Below are positions 51,647 to 63,350 of a DNA stretch of 64,000 nt, one piece after another; the stretch's first letter is position 1, and each line of letters begins with the position of its first letter. The notes beneath the pieces were generated by a model. That model had not been told where the DNA came from. It was given only the letters and a program-made list of their open reading frames with translations, and searched no databases. This DNA is from Asparagopsis taxiformis (Eukaryota; Rhodophyta; Florideophyceae; Bonnemaisoniales; Bonnemaisoniaceae): the NCBI GenBank assembly GCA_030407315.1, contig JALQPE010000071.1:1-64000 (forward strand). Direction: 5' to 3'. Made by a program: the position numbers and the translations under genes.

Positions 51647-54292
51647 ATGTCATCCCTCTCAGATTCGGTTTGCATCAACTGCGATGAAGATGAACCTGTA
51701 CTGTCGAGTCCAATTCCTTCACATTTAAGGCTCTCTACTACATTTACCTCAATTGAAACTCCGGAATCGACGCACTTTTTGAATCATCTTCCTACATATC
51801 ACCGAAATGGAAAGCCTACACCCTACCGATACTATATTTCTGGTATTTGTAAGCCTTTAAGTCCAAGTTTATCCAGGCGTCGTTACAAATTGAAGGAAAG
51901 AACTCCACGAGCCGACTCGGTAAGTTCTCTAAAAAAATGGAGGCTGGAGCAGTCCCAGACAAGTCTCAACCCGTTCGAAATGAATAGAACCTGCTGCGTG
52001 AAACTAGAATGCTTCCGACGAATTGCTACGAACGGTTCTATCGGCTATACATTTGAAACATATAAGCGAATAATGGCAATGGAGCGAGAGGAAAGGAAAC
52101 GGACTCTACTTTTGATGCTCAAGCCCGATGAAGGGCAATTCTATTTCAACAACGAACGGGTTTGTGGAGAATTCCTTCGATTGGGTTTCGGGTTTTCTCG
52201 AACACTGCAGAGCTGCGTGAAAGGTACTTCATGTGCCCCTGCGTCTAGGTCCGTTGCAGCATTGCCAAGGGCTCCCCGCGAATTCTTATCCCATAAGGAA
52301 TCTATTCTCATGTTTCTTGAATCACTTGCGGACACTACGGCACAAATTATGCCTGACAGAGACGAAAAGCACTTACCGGCATTCAAGAAAACCGCAGTCT
52401 ATGAGCAGTTTCGGGAGAATTATGAAGAATATGAAAGTGATGGTTCCGTTCGAGTACCTCCCTCGAAGAGCTACTTCTTTAACATATGGAAACGTCATTC
52501 TTCGCATATCAAAGTTAGAAAGCACCACAGGTTCACGAAGTGCTCCGAGTGTGAGCTTCTAAGGTCTGAACTTGACAAGTGCGGTCTCAATGAAAATCGT
52601 GCCAAACCTCTTAGGGATCGTCAAAAGATTCATTATGAATACATTGCTAGAGAAAGGCTTGCATACTCTATGAAAGCAAAGATGGCCGCGAGGAACCCGA
52701 AATCTTAATGCTCATTCGTGATAGATGGTGCAGACCAATCCGCTTTTGGATTGCCGCATTTTGTACAAAGACGTCTTTGATACGAAATCTTCCAGGGGTG
52801 AGAAACTAAAGGTGAAGTTAATTGGCTCGCTAGAGCATGGCTCAGTGAACAACTTGACATTGTTTCTTCTCACTGAAGAGTTTGAACTGGAGGGAATCAT
52901 ATAATTGAAACAATACATCGAGTACTGCAGATGAAGTTCGATACTGGAGCACTACCAAAAACCCTATTTCTACAGCTTGACAACTGCACTAGGGAAAATA
53001 AGAACCGGTATGTGATGGCTTATATCGAAACGTTAGTAAGCCGGGGTATCTTTGATGAAGTACAAGTCTCGTTCCTCCCAATCGGCCATACACACTCTGA
53101 CATTGACCATTGTTTCAGTCGAACTTCTCAAAGGTTGCGAACTAATGAAGCGTTGAATATGGAACAGATGATGGAGGAACTAAAAATGTGCTACAATCCT
53201 GCACCTGTGGTTGTTCGGATGAAACATGTCGTAAACTTTTCGGGCTTGTGCATTCTCCAAGGATGCCTCCGAAAAATACCTCCATTCAGTCATTACCGGT
53301 TCTTCCGGTTCACCAGGACAGCTTGAGGAGGTCAGAGTTTTGAAGATGGAGTTCTTTCGAGCGGTACAAAATGCGCTGTCCGCGTGGCCTGTCTGGATGA
53401 TTGGATTCCTCTTGATGAATCATCTCCTCAGACAGGCTTCATTAAATTTCCCCCAGACCTGAAGCTTACACCTGTTTCCAAACTTCGATCCCCTGATAAC
53501 GTAATAAGCATAAACAAGTGCTTGGAGTCATGCGAGGAAAGGATTTCGAATGCTTCTGTTCTTCGTTCGCTAAGAGAATTGAGAGACCAAGTTTATTGTG
53601 ACCGAGACGATCCGTTCCATTGGGATCTGGCACACTCATTTGAGATGAACCAAACGCATATCCTGGATGATTCCGGAGAGGAAGACAATTGCAATTATAT
53701 TCATCCAGGTATGGATTCGAGTACAACTCTGGTGAGATGGTGGCAGTTAAGACCTCATCATCAGATTGTCCATTTTGGGTTGCTGAGATTCTATCCATCT
53801 CCCAGAGATCGGAGGATAACGTAATAACCAGGATCAAATCAGATGGTACGAGCAGTACAGAAATGACACTGATATCTTCACTGCAAGATATGCTCCAAGC
53901 AATACAAAAATCGGGAAAGAAATGTCCCTTTCATTCAGGAAATCAGTGTTCAGACAATATTGGTGAAGTTCGGACGGCTGAAGAGGGATAAAAGAATTAG
54001 TGTAAAGATGCCAAGAGCATCCGAAGCTCTCTTGGGGTTGCATGACAGTTTGATGGGCTCCCAGGAATGAAACCCACCTTGAATTACCGTCACCGGGAAA
54101 GTCCGTGATATGTGCATCAGGACCGTTATGTATCCTCGCAAATAACCCTGATGCTCAACGGCCGAGCGCCTACTCACTGTTTGCACAAAGTGCCGAAAAA
54201 AGGTGCATGACTTATGCAGTGGAGGCGAGACCAAATGAGCGAATCTGGCTGTTTGTGCAAACATGCAACAGAAGAGTACACAAGCAAAATAG
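51647..54292 (+). pseudogene. DUF7869-like transposase, decayed (second copy)
   Basis: It shares with the first copy the TAA (52706), both internal frameshifts and the TGA near 53324, but reads GAA where the first copy has its earliest TAA (equivalent of 38041). The shared lesions therefore predate the duplication, and the extra stop arose in one copy afterwards. From about 53709 onward further single-base indels break the C-terminal region and the finger exon; these lie in the low-quality stretch and may be sequence errors. Confidence 0.72.
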
Positions 54293-54994
54293 AAATGTGT
54301 GCGATGCGATGTGAATCAATTAAACAATACTCGTTCTAGAAAAAGCTACAGCAAGTGCTTCAACTATGGCACAATTTGCGGTGCAATCGGGCAGTAGGTA
54401 CTTCAATGACTGCACCATATGCGATTTCATAGTCTGATCCAATGATTTCCCGTCGATTCTCTTCTCTCCTTCATGTATTTTGCTTCAGCTATTGTGCTGG
54501 GTGATTTTTTCTTGCACATAATCAATGCACATGGATAGCAAACTTTAGTGAATGATTTCGTTTGTTGACAGCGATGAGAAAACAGCATACTCTTGAATTG
54601 AGTATACTCAATTCGGAACGTCTATGAAAAGGATTCTGCTTCTCCACTATCAACTATCTGGGTACATATGGCCGGTGTTGAATGGATTCCCTCGGATGCA
54701 TCGCATATGCTCTCGAAGCCGTATACTTCCAAGAGTAACTGTTGTAGAGTACACAATTGAGATGTACATAGATGCATTAAATCGTCATGGGTGAGTCAAG
54801 CTCTGCGCTACCTTAAATTCAGCTGCGCAGTTTGACAACGGGCATCCGTACTGAGTATGGCAGAGCATGAAAGAGGCTCGCGGAGGGAGATTCCAAAGCC
54901 TGTAAAAGCCACTCCCGTATATACAGACATAAATACGGTGCATGATGCACGCGCTTGCAAGCATCCCGCAAGGTCCGCATTAGAACTTTCCACT
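54087..54994. repeat. Right inverted repeat, inner part (second unit)
   Basis: Corresponds to 39498-40409 with many single-base indels. It ends in CCACT (54990-54994) followed by the Copia LTR, the same junction as at 40405-40409. Confidence 0.85.
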
Positions 54995-55399
54995 TGTGAA
55001 GGTTGAGACAGTGGAGAGGTTGAGAAGAGAAGGAAAGATGTCGCTTGACTTGGTTTACTATCGGATCGCCTCGCAACACCACTACTTTAACTACTGGAAT
55101 TTACAATTTCCGATTTTCAGAGTTCCAACCTGCAGCGCGCCGCATACACGACGGCGTAACCCTAGATGGCCCGAATCCGGATCGGTATCCACGTGTCAAT
55201 CCCGATTCGACCAAAATGGTAAAATCACAAGCTCATTGCCCTGAACAAAGTCTACGGGGTTAGATTTCACATAGTCCACTAGATCCTTCGCTACAGGCAC
55301 AACAATGCAAGTAATCAATAATCCATATTGTATCAAATTCCAATAGTACTCACACGGGAATCCAGCTGGAAAACCATAAGCCATTCTGAGGTGCCCACA

Positions 55400-58300
55400 T
55401 CAACACTCCTCCGCAGCTGTACTTCCAAGCCCATTCGACCGCATACGTCCTCAGAGCAATACGTCAAGCGGCTTCGTCAGCATATCAGAATCATTGTCTC
55501 CAGAGGCAATGTATTCGACTTACAGAACGCGCTGCTGCACCAAGTCACGAATGTAGTGAATGCGAACATCAATGTGCTTGGCACGTCCAGAGGCGCAGCG
55601 TTCACCTGTTGCCCAAGCAATTGCAGACTGATTGTCAGACTTTAGTACAATTGGGCTCGTCGAATCCACCACTCCAGCTTCACACAGCACATTTTTTAGC
55701 CAAACAAGTTCCGTTGCAGCAGATGCATTGCATGGTACTCAGCCTCACATGTGGACAAGGACACAGCATTCTGCTTCTTAGCACCCAGATGACCAAGCTC
55801 CTCCGATTTTCACAAGGTACCCAGACATTGATTTGCGGTCCAGGTGTCTCCGGCATAGTCAGAGTCAACGTGAGCTATCATTGCGAGACGAGCCGAGTAC
55901 GAGTACACATATCACAAGGTCAGTTGTTCCGTTGAGGTACCGAAGAACACGTTTTAACGCCACGATGGCAATATGCAGTGGGGGCCTTTGGAAACGAGCT
56001 AGGATGAGGACGGGTTGCAAGAATGTCCGTCGAGTGCGGAGAGCAAGGTAGAGCAGGGATCCAATCATCTGCTGGTAGAGCTCAGCCGAGACAGCACTTT
56101 TATCCTCCTCCGAAGCCAAACCAGTGAAGAACGATTCAACCATTGGAGTGATTGCCGGTCTAGACCCGCACATCCGAATCGGCGAAGGACCGCTTCGGGT
56201 GTACAAGGCTGAGACAGACGCAACAACTGAGATTGGCCATCCGTTCCACGTTTCCACTCAAGCTGAACTCCAAGGAAGAAGTCGGCGTTGTTCACTCACT
56301 CGAACTTCGTACAATCCTTGAGGCAGTAACCCCCACTGTGCCCAACTCACGTTCTGAAGTGCTCATCACAATCAAGTCATCCACGTATACCCGGACAAAG
56401 CATTTTTGGGTGATAATGCCCTGACAAACACGCATGGGGCACTGGGAAGTTCTGTGAATCCGAGCGTCTCCAAGTCCACTGTACAGACGTTTGTGCCACG
56501 CAAGGTGAGCTTGCTTCAGACCGTAAATGCTTTGAGCAGACGATAGCTCTCACACGCACACGGGTACTCCGCGAGGAGACATTACCCACACATCCTCGTC
56601 CAGTCTCCATTGAGGAAAGCTGTTTTCACATCCAGCTGTGCCACATAGAGTTGCAGCATGATAGCAATGTAGAGGAATGTGCGAACGAGGCTGAAGGAAC
56701 ACCACAGGGCATACGTTTCCATGTAGTCTGTGCCATAGGTCTGGAAGTTACACCCCAGCAACGATGCGTGCTTGAACCGATCCACTGTACCATCCGAGTG
56801 CGTTTCACCTTGAGAACAATATGAGTAGGTAGCGGCTGTGCACCCGGTGAGTCGTCTCGAGTCCAGTGCACTTGGATTTCAATGACTTGAACCTCGTCAT
56901 CAATGGCCTGCTTCCACAAGTCACACTCGGAAGGAGTGGCGTCATTGCCTCTCGAAGGGTTGGTTCATCGCTAGTAGTGACCTCGATGCACCATCACGTT
57001 GAGCAGGGTTAGCATGAAACCACGCCTGAGGGCGTTTACGCTTCCGGACCGGGTAACGCCTTTGTGAACCATCTCCATCACCCAGAGTTCGTGTTTGGTT
57101 TTCTCGTAAGTCCCGGTAGCACATCACCCGTGCATCATCATCATTGGAAGCTGCGTCATCCCACTCATGTCATCGCTGGTGAATGAATCTTGCCAATAGA
57201 TTTGTGCGAGCTGGAGTCCTGATCTGTGACGGGAGGGTTCCTAGTGTCCTGGGTACCATCGTCAAATGATATGCCAACATCGAAACAGTGTCACTGGATA
57301 CATCCGAGTCTGAATCGGCTTCGTCAGACATGCCAGTGCTCAAGGTCAGGTGCTCCAGGAAGCGATTCTCGTCAAAGGTGACATGGCGAGACTCAATAAT
57401 GTTTGCAGACGAGTCCTGAAATCCACCAACACTCTGTAGATCCGTGTGGCAGACACTCCAGAAGGAACCTTCCACCGCCGAGGCTCAAACTCGATCCTCG
57501 CGGAAGACGTAGCAAGTATGCCGAGCATCCAAACACTCTGATATCCTTCGTGATGTTTTGGACCATGAACAACCTCGAATGCAGTCGACTTAATGGCAGA
57601 GTGTGGGATGCGGTTGCGGACGTACACAACGTTTTTCAGAGCAAACGGCCACAATGAACTCGGAAGATTAGCCTGGATGAGCAGAGACTGGACGCCTCAA
57701 TAACGGTGCGATTGACACGCTCGGCAATTCCATTGTGCTCAGGAGTGTATGGTGGAGAGAATGTCTTTTCCACTCCCTCCCCCCCGGAAGGCATCTTGCA
57801 AACTACACATACTCCTGCACAACCGAATGCACACGACCACGTTGAAACCTGCATTTCCAGTGGTTGCAAACTCCCGTGTACACATCGGCTATATCGCTTT
57901 TTGCACGCATCATTCCGAAGAACAGAAAACCGTGAATGATCATCCAGAAACGAGGTTGCATAGCGGTGACCATCGGGGAACGATAGCGGAAGAGGACCAA
58001 TGATGTCCGAGTGGAGGATGTCCCCGACGCTGGAGCTGGTAGCAAAGTGGCTGGTGAACGGAAGTTTGTGTGCTTTGCCAAGACGGCACGCCCGACATAC
58101 ATCGCTGGAAGGCTGCAATTGTGGAACATCAGTCGTGTGTTTGTGCACATCAGACAGGTCTCGGAAGTTGACATGTGCGAGTCTCCTGTGCCATAACTCC
58201 GTTTCGGAAGCAGTAGACAAGACAAGGGCAGTTCCAGAAATGGGTGCAGCCTCCTCCGGTTGTGGTAAAACGTACAACCCGGACTGTCTGTCACGGTGAC

Positions 58301-59660
58301 CACTCCCGATTTCCATTCCATCCGATGCTCGAGAGAGATGCACATGACCAGAGTCGAAAGATGAATTGACTCCTTTGTCACACATTGACCAACTGACACA
58401 AGATTGTATCCGAGACCCGGCACAATAGTACATCAGAGAGACGCAAGTGACATGCTCGAACGGTATCAGAACATCTCCAGACTGTGTAGCAGTGACAGAG
58501 GAGTTGTCCGCGAGCTGATTGTGCGAGGCTCACATGATGTGATGGAGCCAGGACGAATACAGACAATGTGGCACATATGGTTGGTGCTCCGGAGTCTGCA
58601 TAGCACCGATTGTCGCATGGCGGCTTCACTGTTGTCGTTCCACTTGACTGCAGCAATTTCAACCTTCCCGGATTTGTTCACCTTCTTCTCAACACTGACA
58701 AGAGAGGTGTCATGTTTTGTGTCTGATGAAGATGCAATGATTTTCTTCAGATGATCAGGAGAAAGATGGTTGTTTGGATTGTGGGGGTTGATGTAGCAGC
58801 GGTCTTCGTGTGTCCAGGACGCTCACAGAAGTCGCAGCGAACGGCATTGCGCTTTGATGAGGATGATTTGGAGACGTTGAGAGCAGCAGCAAATGCTTTG
58901 GCGGCACCCGGAGATCGGATGGAACGTCAGAGTCGGAGTCGGAGAGATGAGAAAGATGAGCTTGCTGGTTTGATTTAGCAATGCCAGCTCTCTTCTTTCG
59001 GCGGCGACGTTTGGGACTCGGCCATATTGAGATTTTTGCGTTGTACCTATCGATGAGGGTGGTAGCAACAGGCCCAGGTGAGCTCTTCGACGTCCTTAGT
59101 GCGCAATGCGGCAGCAGTGCAGTGACTTCCAATAACTCGAAGGATCGATAGACGCAAGCAGCATCGGTGCCTTGTGAGCCTCCGGAATGCCAGCGCCCTT
59201 ACCCATGCGTTCCAGTTGAGCAAACAGAGATGTGTACTGGTCAACATACGCAGCCATGTCTTGGCCAGAATCCCTCAACGAAACAGCTGTGTTTGCACTG
59301 CGATGCGAGAGACAGTGCGACTGGAAGCATACCGGGCATCCAAAAGCTGAAGCATGCGAGCTGGATCATCGTCGGCATCAATGACAACGCGAAGAGGAGA
59401 GTCGCCGAGGGCGGTAATGATGATTCCAGAGGCCTTTTCGCGCTTCGAGAGACGTTTGGAAGCGTCGATGATGGAGTCGGCAGGGAAGCGGAGCTTGCAG
59501 AAGAGGCAGCATTGGGGTCAAACAACAGACCAGACACCTTGACACGACATGCAGCTCGGAGGCGAAGACGCCACAAGCCATAGTCCTCATCACGACGACC
59601 GTGAAAGCGGGGAAGTTTGATGGAGCCAGAGGTTCCAACGTCATTGTCGGTGTCGGACAT
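55400..59660 (-). pseudogene. Copia gag-pol polyprotein, broken by many indels
   Basis: The same protein as 40816-45105 in pieces: the integrase/protease segment (57636-58433) and part of reverse transcriptase/RNase H stay open, but single-base insertions and deletions occur every 50-200 bp, including inside motifs that are intact in the first copy. Most changes are one-base losses. The pattern fits uncorrected long-read sequence better than natural decay, given only one difference between the LTRs in the other copy. Confidence 0.8.
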
Positions 59661-60454
59661 GTGCCAAAGTAGAGGAGCAGGGAGCAGATGAAATGAAAGC
59701 ACGTCAGCGGAGGCAAAACAATTCGATTGTAAAAAGCAGTGAATCGACTCGAACGGAGATAGTCTCGACGTTCAAATTTTGGGATGGTGATGTGGTGGTG
59801 GATTGTCTCGACACCAATAGAAGCAGAGAGTTGGGTTGGTTCTGGTATCGGGGAAATAAGGACACCCCCTCAGAGTCGGACTCTGTGACACCCCGGGAAC
59901 GCACTCTCCCGGCGAGATGCGACTACAGCTGCCTCACTTGGTCGTGCGCACACAGACACAAGCGCATATAATCCTTACGAGTCGTCCCAAGGAGGTACTC
60001 ACTGAGCATAAGCTTTCCCCAGTAAATCAAGCTAGACTCTGCAGGAAGGGTGCGCGGCACGTGAACTCTACGGAACACGGAAGGGTCAGGAACACTCGGA
60101 CACTCACTCAGTCTGCTCTGGGATACTGGGACAGTCAATCACAGGTCAACAAATCACTGGCGGAACGGTGAAGAACCGAAGTTACTTGCACCGAGACGAC
60201 CAACACACACGGGCGGGCCACACGAAGACAGGCGGAACTGAATTCGTGCGGAGATGAACCGAGGTAGTGACACAGAGACAAGATCAACACGATCGATAGG
60301 GACAATCACGGACAACAGAGACAGACTGAGACAAAACTGAGACAAACAGAGACCGGACACTGAGACAGAGCAAACGAGCAACCAAAAACTGAGAACTGAA
60401 GACCGAAGCAGGAAGCGATTGAATCTGCTATAGTTGATCCTCTGGCCCATAACC
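59661..60454 (-). other. Copia leader and primer site (second copy)
   Basis: Matches 45106-45906 with indels. The primer site reads CTGGCCCATAACC on the plus strand, one G shorter than in the other copies. Confidence 0.7.
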
Positions 60455-60858
60455 TGTGGAGGTTGAGACAGTTGGAGAGGTTGAGAAGAGAAGGAAAGAT
60501 GTCGCTTGACTTGTTACTATCGGATCGCCTCGCAACACCACTACTTATACTACTGGAATTTACAATTTCCGATTTTCAGAGTTCCAACCTGCAGCGCGCC
60601 GCATACACGACGCGTAACCCTAGAGGCCCGAATCCGGATCGGTATCCACGTGTCAATCCCGATTCGACCAAATGGTAAAATCAACCAGTTATGCCCTGAA
60701 CAAAGTCTACGGGTTAGATTTCACATAGTCCACTAGTCCTTCGCTACAGGCACAACAATGTCAAGTAATCAATATCCATATTGTATCAAATTCCAATAGT
60801 ACTCACACTTGGAATCCAGCTGGAAACCATAAGCCATTCTGAGGTGCCTACATCAACA

Positions 60859-62278
60859 ACCACTCATGTACATATATACAGCCATGCACATCATGCACAT
60901 TGTCTTCGTATCGTTAATGTTGATAAATCATTACAGTTAGCTGTATAATGGTTCAATGAGATAGGCTGTCAGGAATAAACCCAGTACATGTTCAAAAATT
61001 CATCGCGATGCACGAAGTTCGCAACTGCACCGACTCTTCTTAATGCATGGTATCCGGTTTGTTACCAATCGCTTTGCTGAAGCATCGCGCTTACTTGAAC
61101 TTGTATAAAATACACGGGGTATGATACGGCCATGCCATCGACCTCTACGCGTGTTACCTCTTCTTAAAGATGTAGATGGAACATTGGTCTTATCCAAATC
61201 ATCATCTTAACCATAGCTCATGAACTGCAGGCAGATGATGAAGATAAAAGCATGCTGTGGTTACCATGATGTGCGATAATGAAACTTGGGGTAATGATCA
61301 TGTATGGCGCATAATAGTCGCTTCATGACTTCCAATAACCTCTTCATTTCCAGTTCATATGTAAACATTGAGACATGAGGCTTTGCGAAGGGGGTGAGAC
61401 GTCTATTACCCAATATCGCAGCTCTGAAAGGCGGTAACGATGGGTACGAGCTCATGAATGCGTCTGTAAGGGAGGTGAAGAAATCGCGGTAGCAGAGCTA
61501 ATTTACCGCTGGCAAAGCGCTTCTCGTACAGTGTGACGTAGTGATGGTTGGCGAAAGGTAGCACGGTGGACGATGTCTAGTTCGTGACTTGGATAGAGCG
61601 GTTCCTTTCGCGCGGAATGCTCTGCATCTCGGAAGCTTGCGCGCTAGTTAGACATGCAGGAAGCAGAGGGTGGGGGAAGAGATATTGGTGCGGCAGAGGC
61701 GGATGTTAGACGGATGGATAGATGCGATGGCACTGTAGATCCACGAGCGATGCGATGAAAGTTGCTATCTCTGCCATTTTCCAATGCACCGACATGCCAT
61801 GCGAGACTTCATCATCAACATTAACTTATTCGTCCAATCTTCACATCCTCCAGATCCATCTTCTATTTCATACAAGCTTGTCTAACAGTAACCGATTGAT
61901 ACACCACCGTCGGTGTGTTTTGAAAACGATCGATGGCTCATGTGCACTTTCTTGTTGCAAGCATAAAAAATTTGAGATTTCAGGATGCGATACGCATCAT
62001 ACCAGCTCAAACGCTTATTACCATGAGAGACAGACCACGTGATATTGAAAATCGGAAAAAATATTTAAACTTCAGAACAATGCACAACTGATAGGTCATT
62101 TTTGCTTCCAAAATAGAAGTTTGAATAGCTTGGTAACTATGAGCACTGAACCAACCAAATGAGTACCATTGTAATTTGCTCGAAAGTAGCTCCCAGCGAT
62201 ATGCATTACACCCAGATTCGCCCATCTGAAATTTCCCTATTTCAAAAATATTCCCCCGAAATACACCAAACTAGTGTT
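60859..62278. repeat. Right terminal inverted repeat, outer part
   Basis: Reverse complement of about 30635-32070. It ends ACCAAACTAGTGTT at 62278. Small indels relative to the left repeat continue through it. No coding frame. Confidence 0.88.
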
Positions 62279-62282
62279 CCCA
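62279..62282. repeat. Target-site duplication CCCA, right copy
   Basis: Directly follows the right transposon end and matches 30631-30634. Confidence 0.85.
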
Positions 62283-63350
62283 GTCCGAGTCGCTGTACCC
62301 GACTGGTGCAAGTGTGCTGTAGCTCTGTACATTACGCTAAAGTCCCGTGTACCAGCGATGTAGCGCAGGACACGTTTAACAGCTACCCAGAGAGCTGTTG
62401 TCGGGGCCTCAACGAACGTGCAAGTCCCAACAGCAAATGCGATGTCCGGGCGAGTTCCCACCGCTAGGTACATCAGGCTTGCCCATTGCTCTACGATAGA
62501 GCGTAGAGTCTATGGGCTCAGTTTCGGTATCCGCGACGGAGATCTGAGCTTGCATTGGCGTAACCACGGGACTTGCATTTCCATCAAAACCGTTCCAATA
62601 CCTCTCAGCGTAGCGGGACGATTCAAGTGTAGCAGTCCTTTGGAGGTGTTGCGCGCAATCTCCAGGCCAAGACATCCGAGCTCTACCACAATCCTTCATC
62701 TCGAAAAACGCTTACTGAATTCTGCTTTCAGCTCATCAAACATATCTCTACTGCTTGAAGCAAGAAGAATATCGTTGACGTATATGCAATGATGATCATA
62801 GAGTCGTCACAATACCTGACATAGAAACATGGATCGTACGGAGAGCTCTGGAAGTCGAGCTGTGAAATGAGAAAGTCACGATAGCATGCCACTGCTCGGA
62901 GCTTGTGAGTCCGTATAGAGCCTTTTGCAGTTTGCAGACATGGTCTGGATGCTTTCGAGTCGACGAATCCCTCCGGCTGCCATGAATATGTCCTGCTCGA
63001 GATCTCCGTAGAGAAAGGCTGTTGACGTCCATTGATCGCAGTGCAAATCGTGGTGGACAGTGAGCGCAAAGAACATGCGAAGGGTACAGAACTGGACAAC
63101 GGGGCATAAGTCTCGAAGTAGTCGATTGCCGTACTTCTGCTGGAATCCTCGAGTTACAAGTCGAGCTTTGGTTTTGATCGAGTGCCACCAGTTTCATCCA
63201 CAACATCTTTGCGTTTGAAGACCCACTTCGAAGTGAGGAGGTTGAGAGCTTCACTGCGGGGGACCAGAATCCAGTGCCATTTGCTTCGAGGGAATCCATC
63301 TCGGACTGAATGGGCCTCAATCCAGAGATCTTGGTCCTCCCGGGTCACCT
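62283..63350 (-). pseudogene. Copia 2 reverse transcriptase region, 5' fragment of an interrupted gene
   Basis: Starting from the right: TREDQDLWIEA, LTSKWVFKRKDVVDE, then (across frames) QTVFFALTVHH-type reverse transcriptase sequence, YGDLEQDIFMA, KLQKALYGL, a DD-containing segment, and near the break YLAVGTRPDIAFAVG, VLRYIAGTRDFSV and GYSDSDW. These are consecutive Copia reverse transcriptase/RNase H motifs. Frame changes are frequent, while the other half of the same gene at 30155-30634 is clean, so part of the damage may be base-calling error. Confidence 0.75.

Larger units (their letters stand above)
46319..60858. repeat. Second unit of a 14.6-kb tandem duplication
   Basis: 46319-60858 repeats 31726-46318: left-arm remainder, methyltransferase, ParB-like gene, transposase, inner right repeat and Copia. 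Up to about 53708 only a handful of differences are visible (TAA/GAA in the transposase, a 3-base insertion in the ParB-like gene, one substitution near 51583). From about 53709 single-base indels are frequent. The unit boundary at 46318/46319 falls exactly at the terminal base of the Copia LTR. Confidence 0.9.
54995..60858 (-). mobile_element. Second copy of the Copia 3 element, indel-rich
   Basis: The LTRs at 54995-55405 and 60455-60858 carry the same TGTGAAGG/TGTGGAGG difference as the first copy, so the two are duplicates of one insertion and not independent insertions. The right flank is CCACT (60860-60864) after one extra A, matching the left flank CCACT; thus this copy has the original 5-bp target duplication. 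Confidence 0.88.
30635..62278. mobile_element. DNA transposon with ~2.3-kb inverted repeats, methyltransferase, ParB-like and DUF7869-like transposase genes
   Basis: The ends are inverted copies starting AACACTAGTTTGGTGTATTT and are flanked by CCCA. The left inverted repeat is 30635-32979; the right one is split by a Copia insertion into 39498-40409 and 60859-62278. Without the Copia and the tandem duplication the element is about 11.2 kb. It is inserted in the RNase H region of Copia 2. The inner genes are a methyltransferase and a ParB-like protein on the minus strand and a transposase-like gene on the plus strand. The CACTA-like letters near the end (AACACTAG) do not make it a CACTA element, because the duplication is four bases and the transposase-like protein differs. 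Confidence 0.85.
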
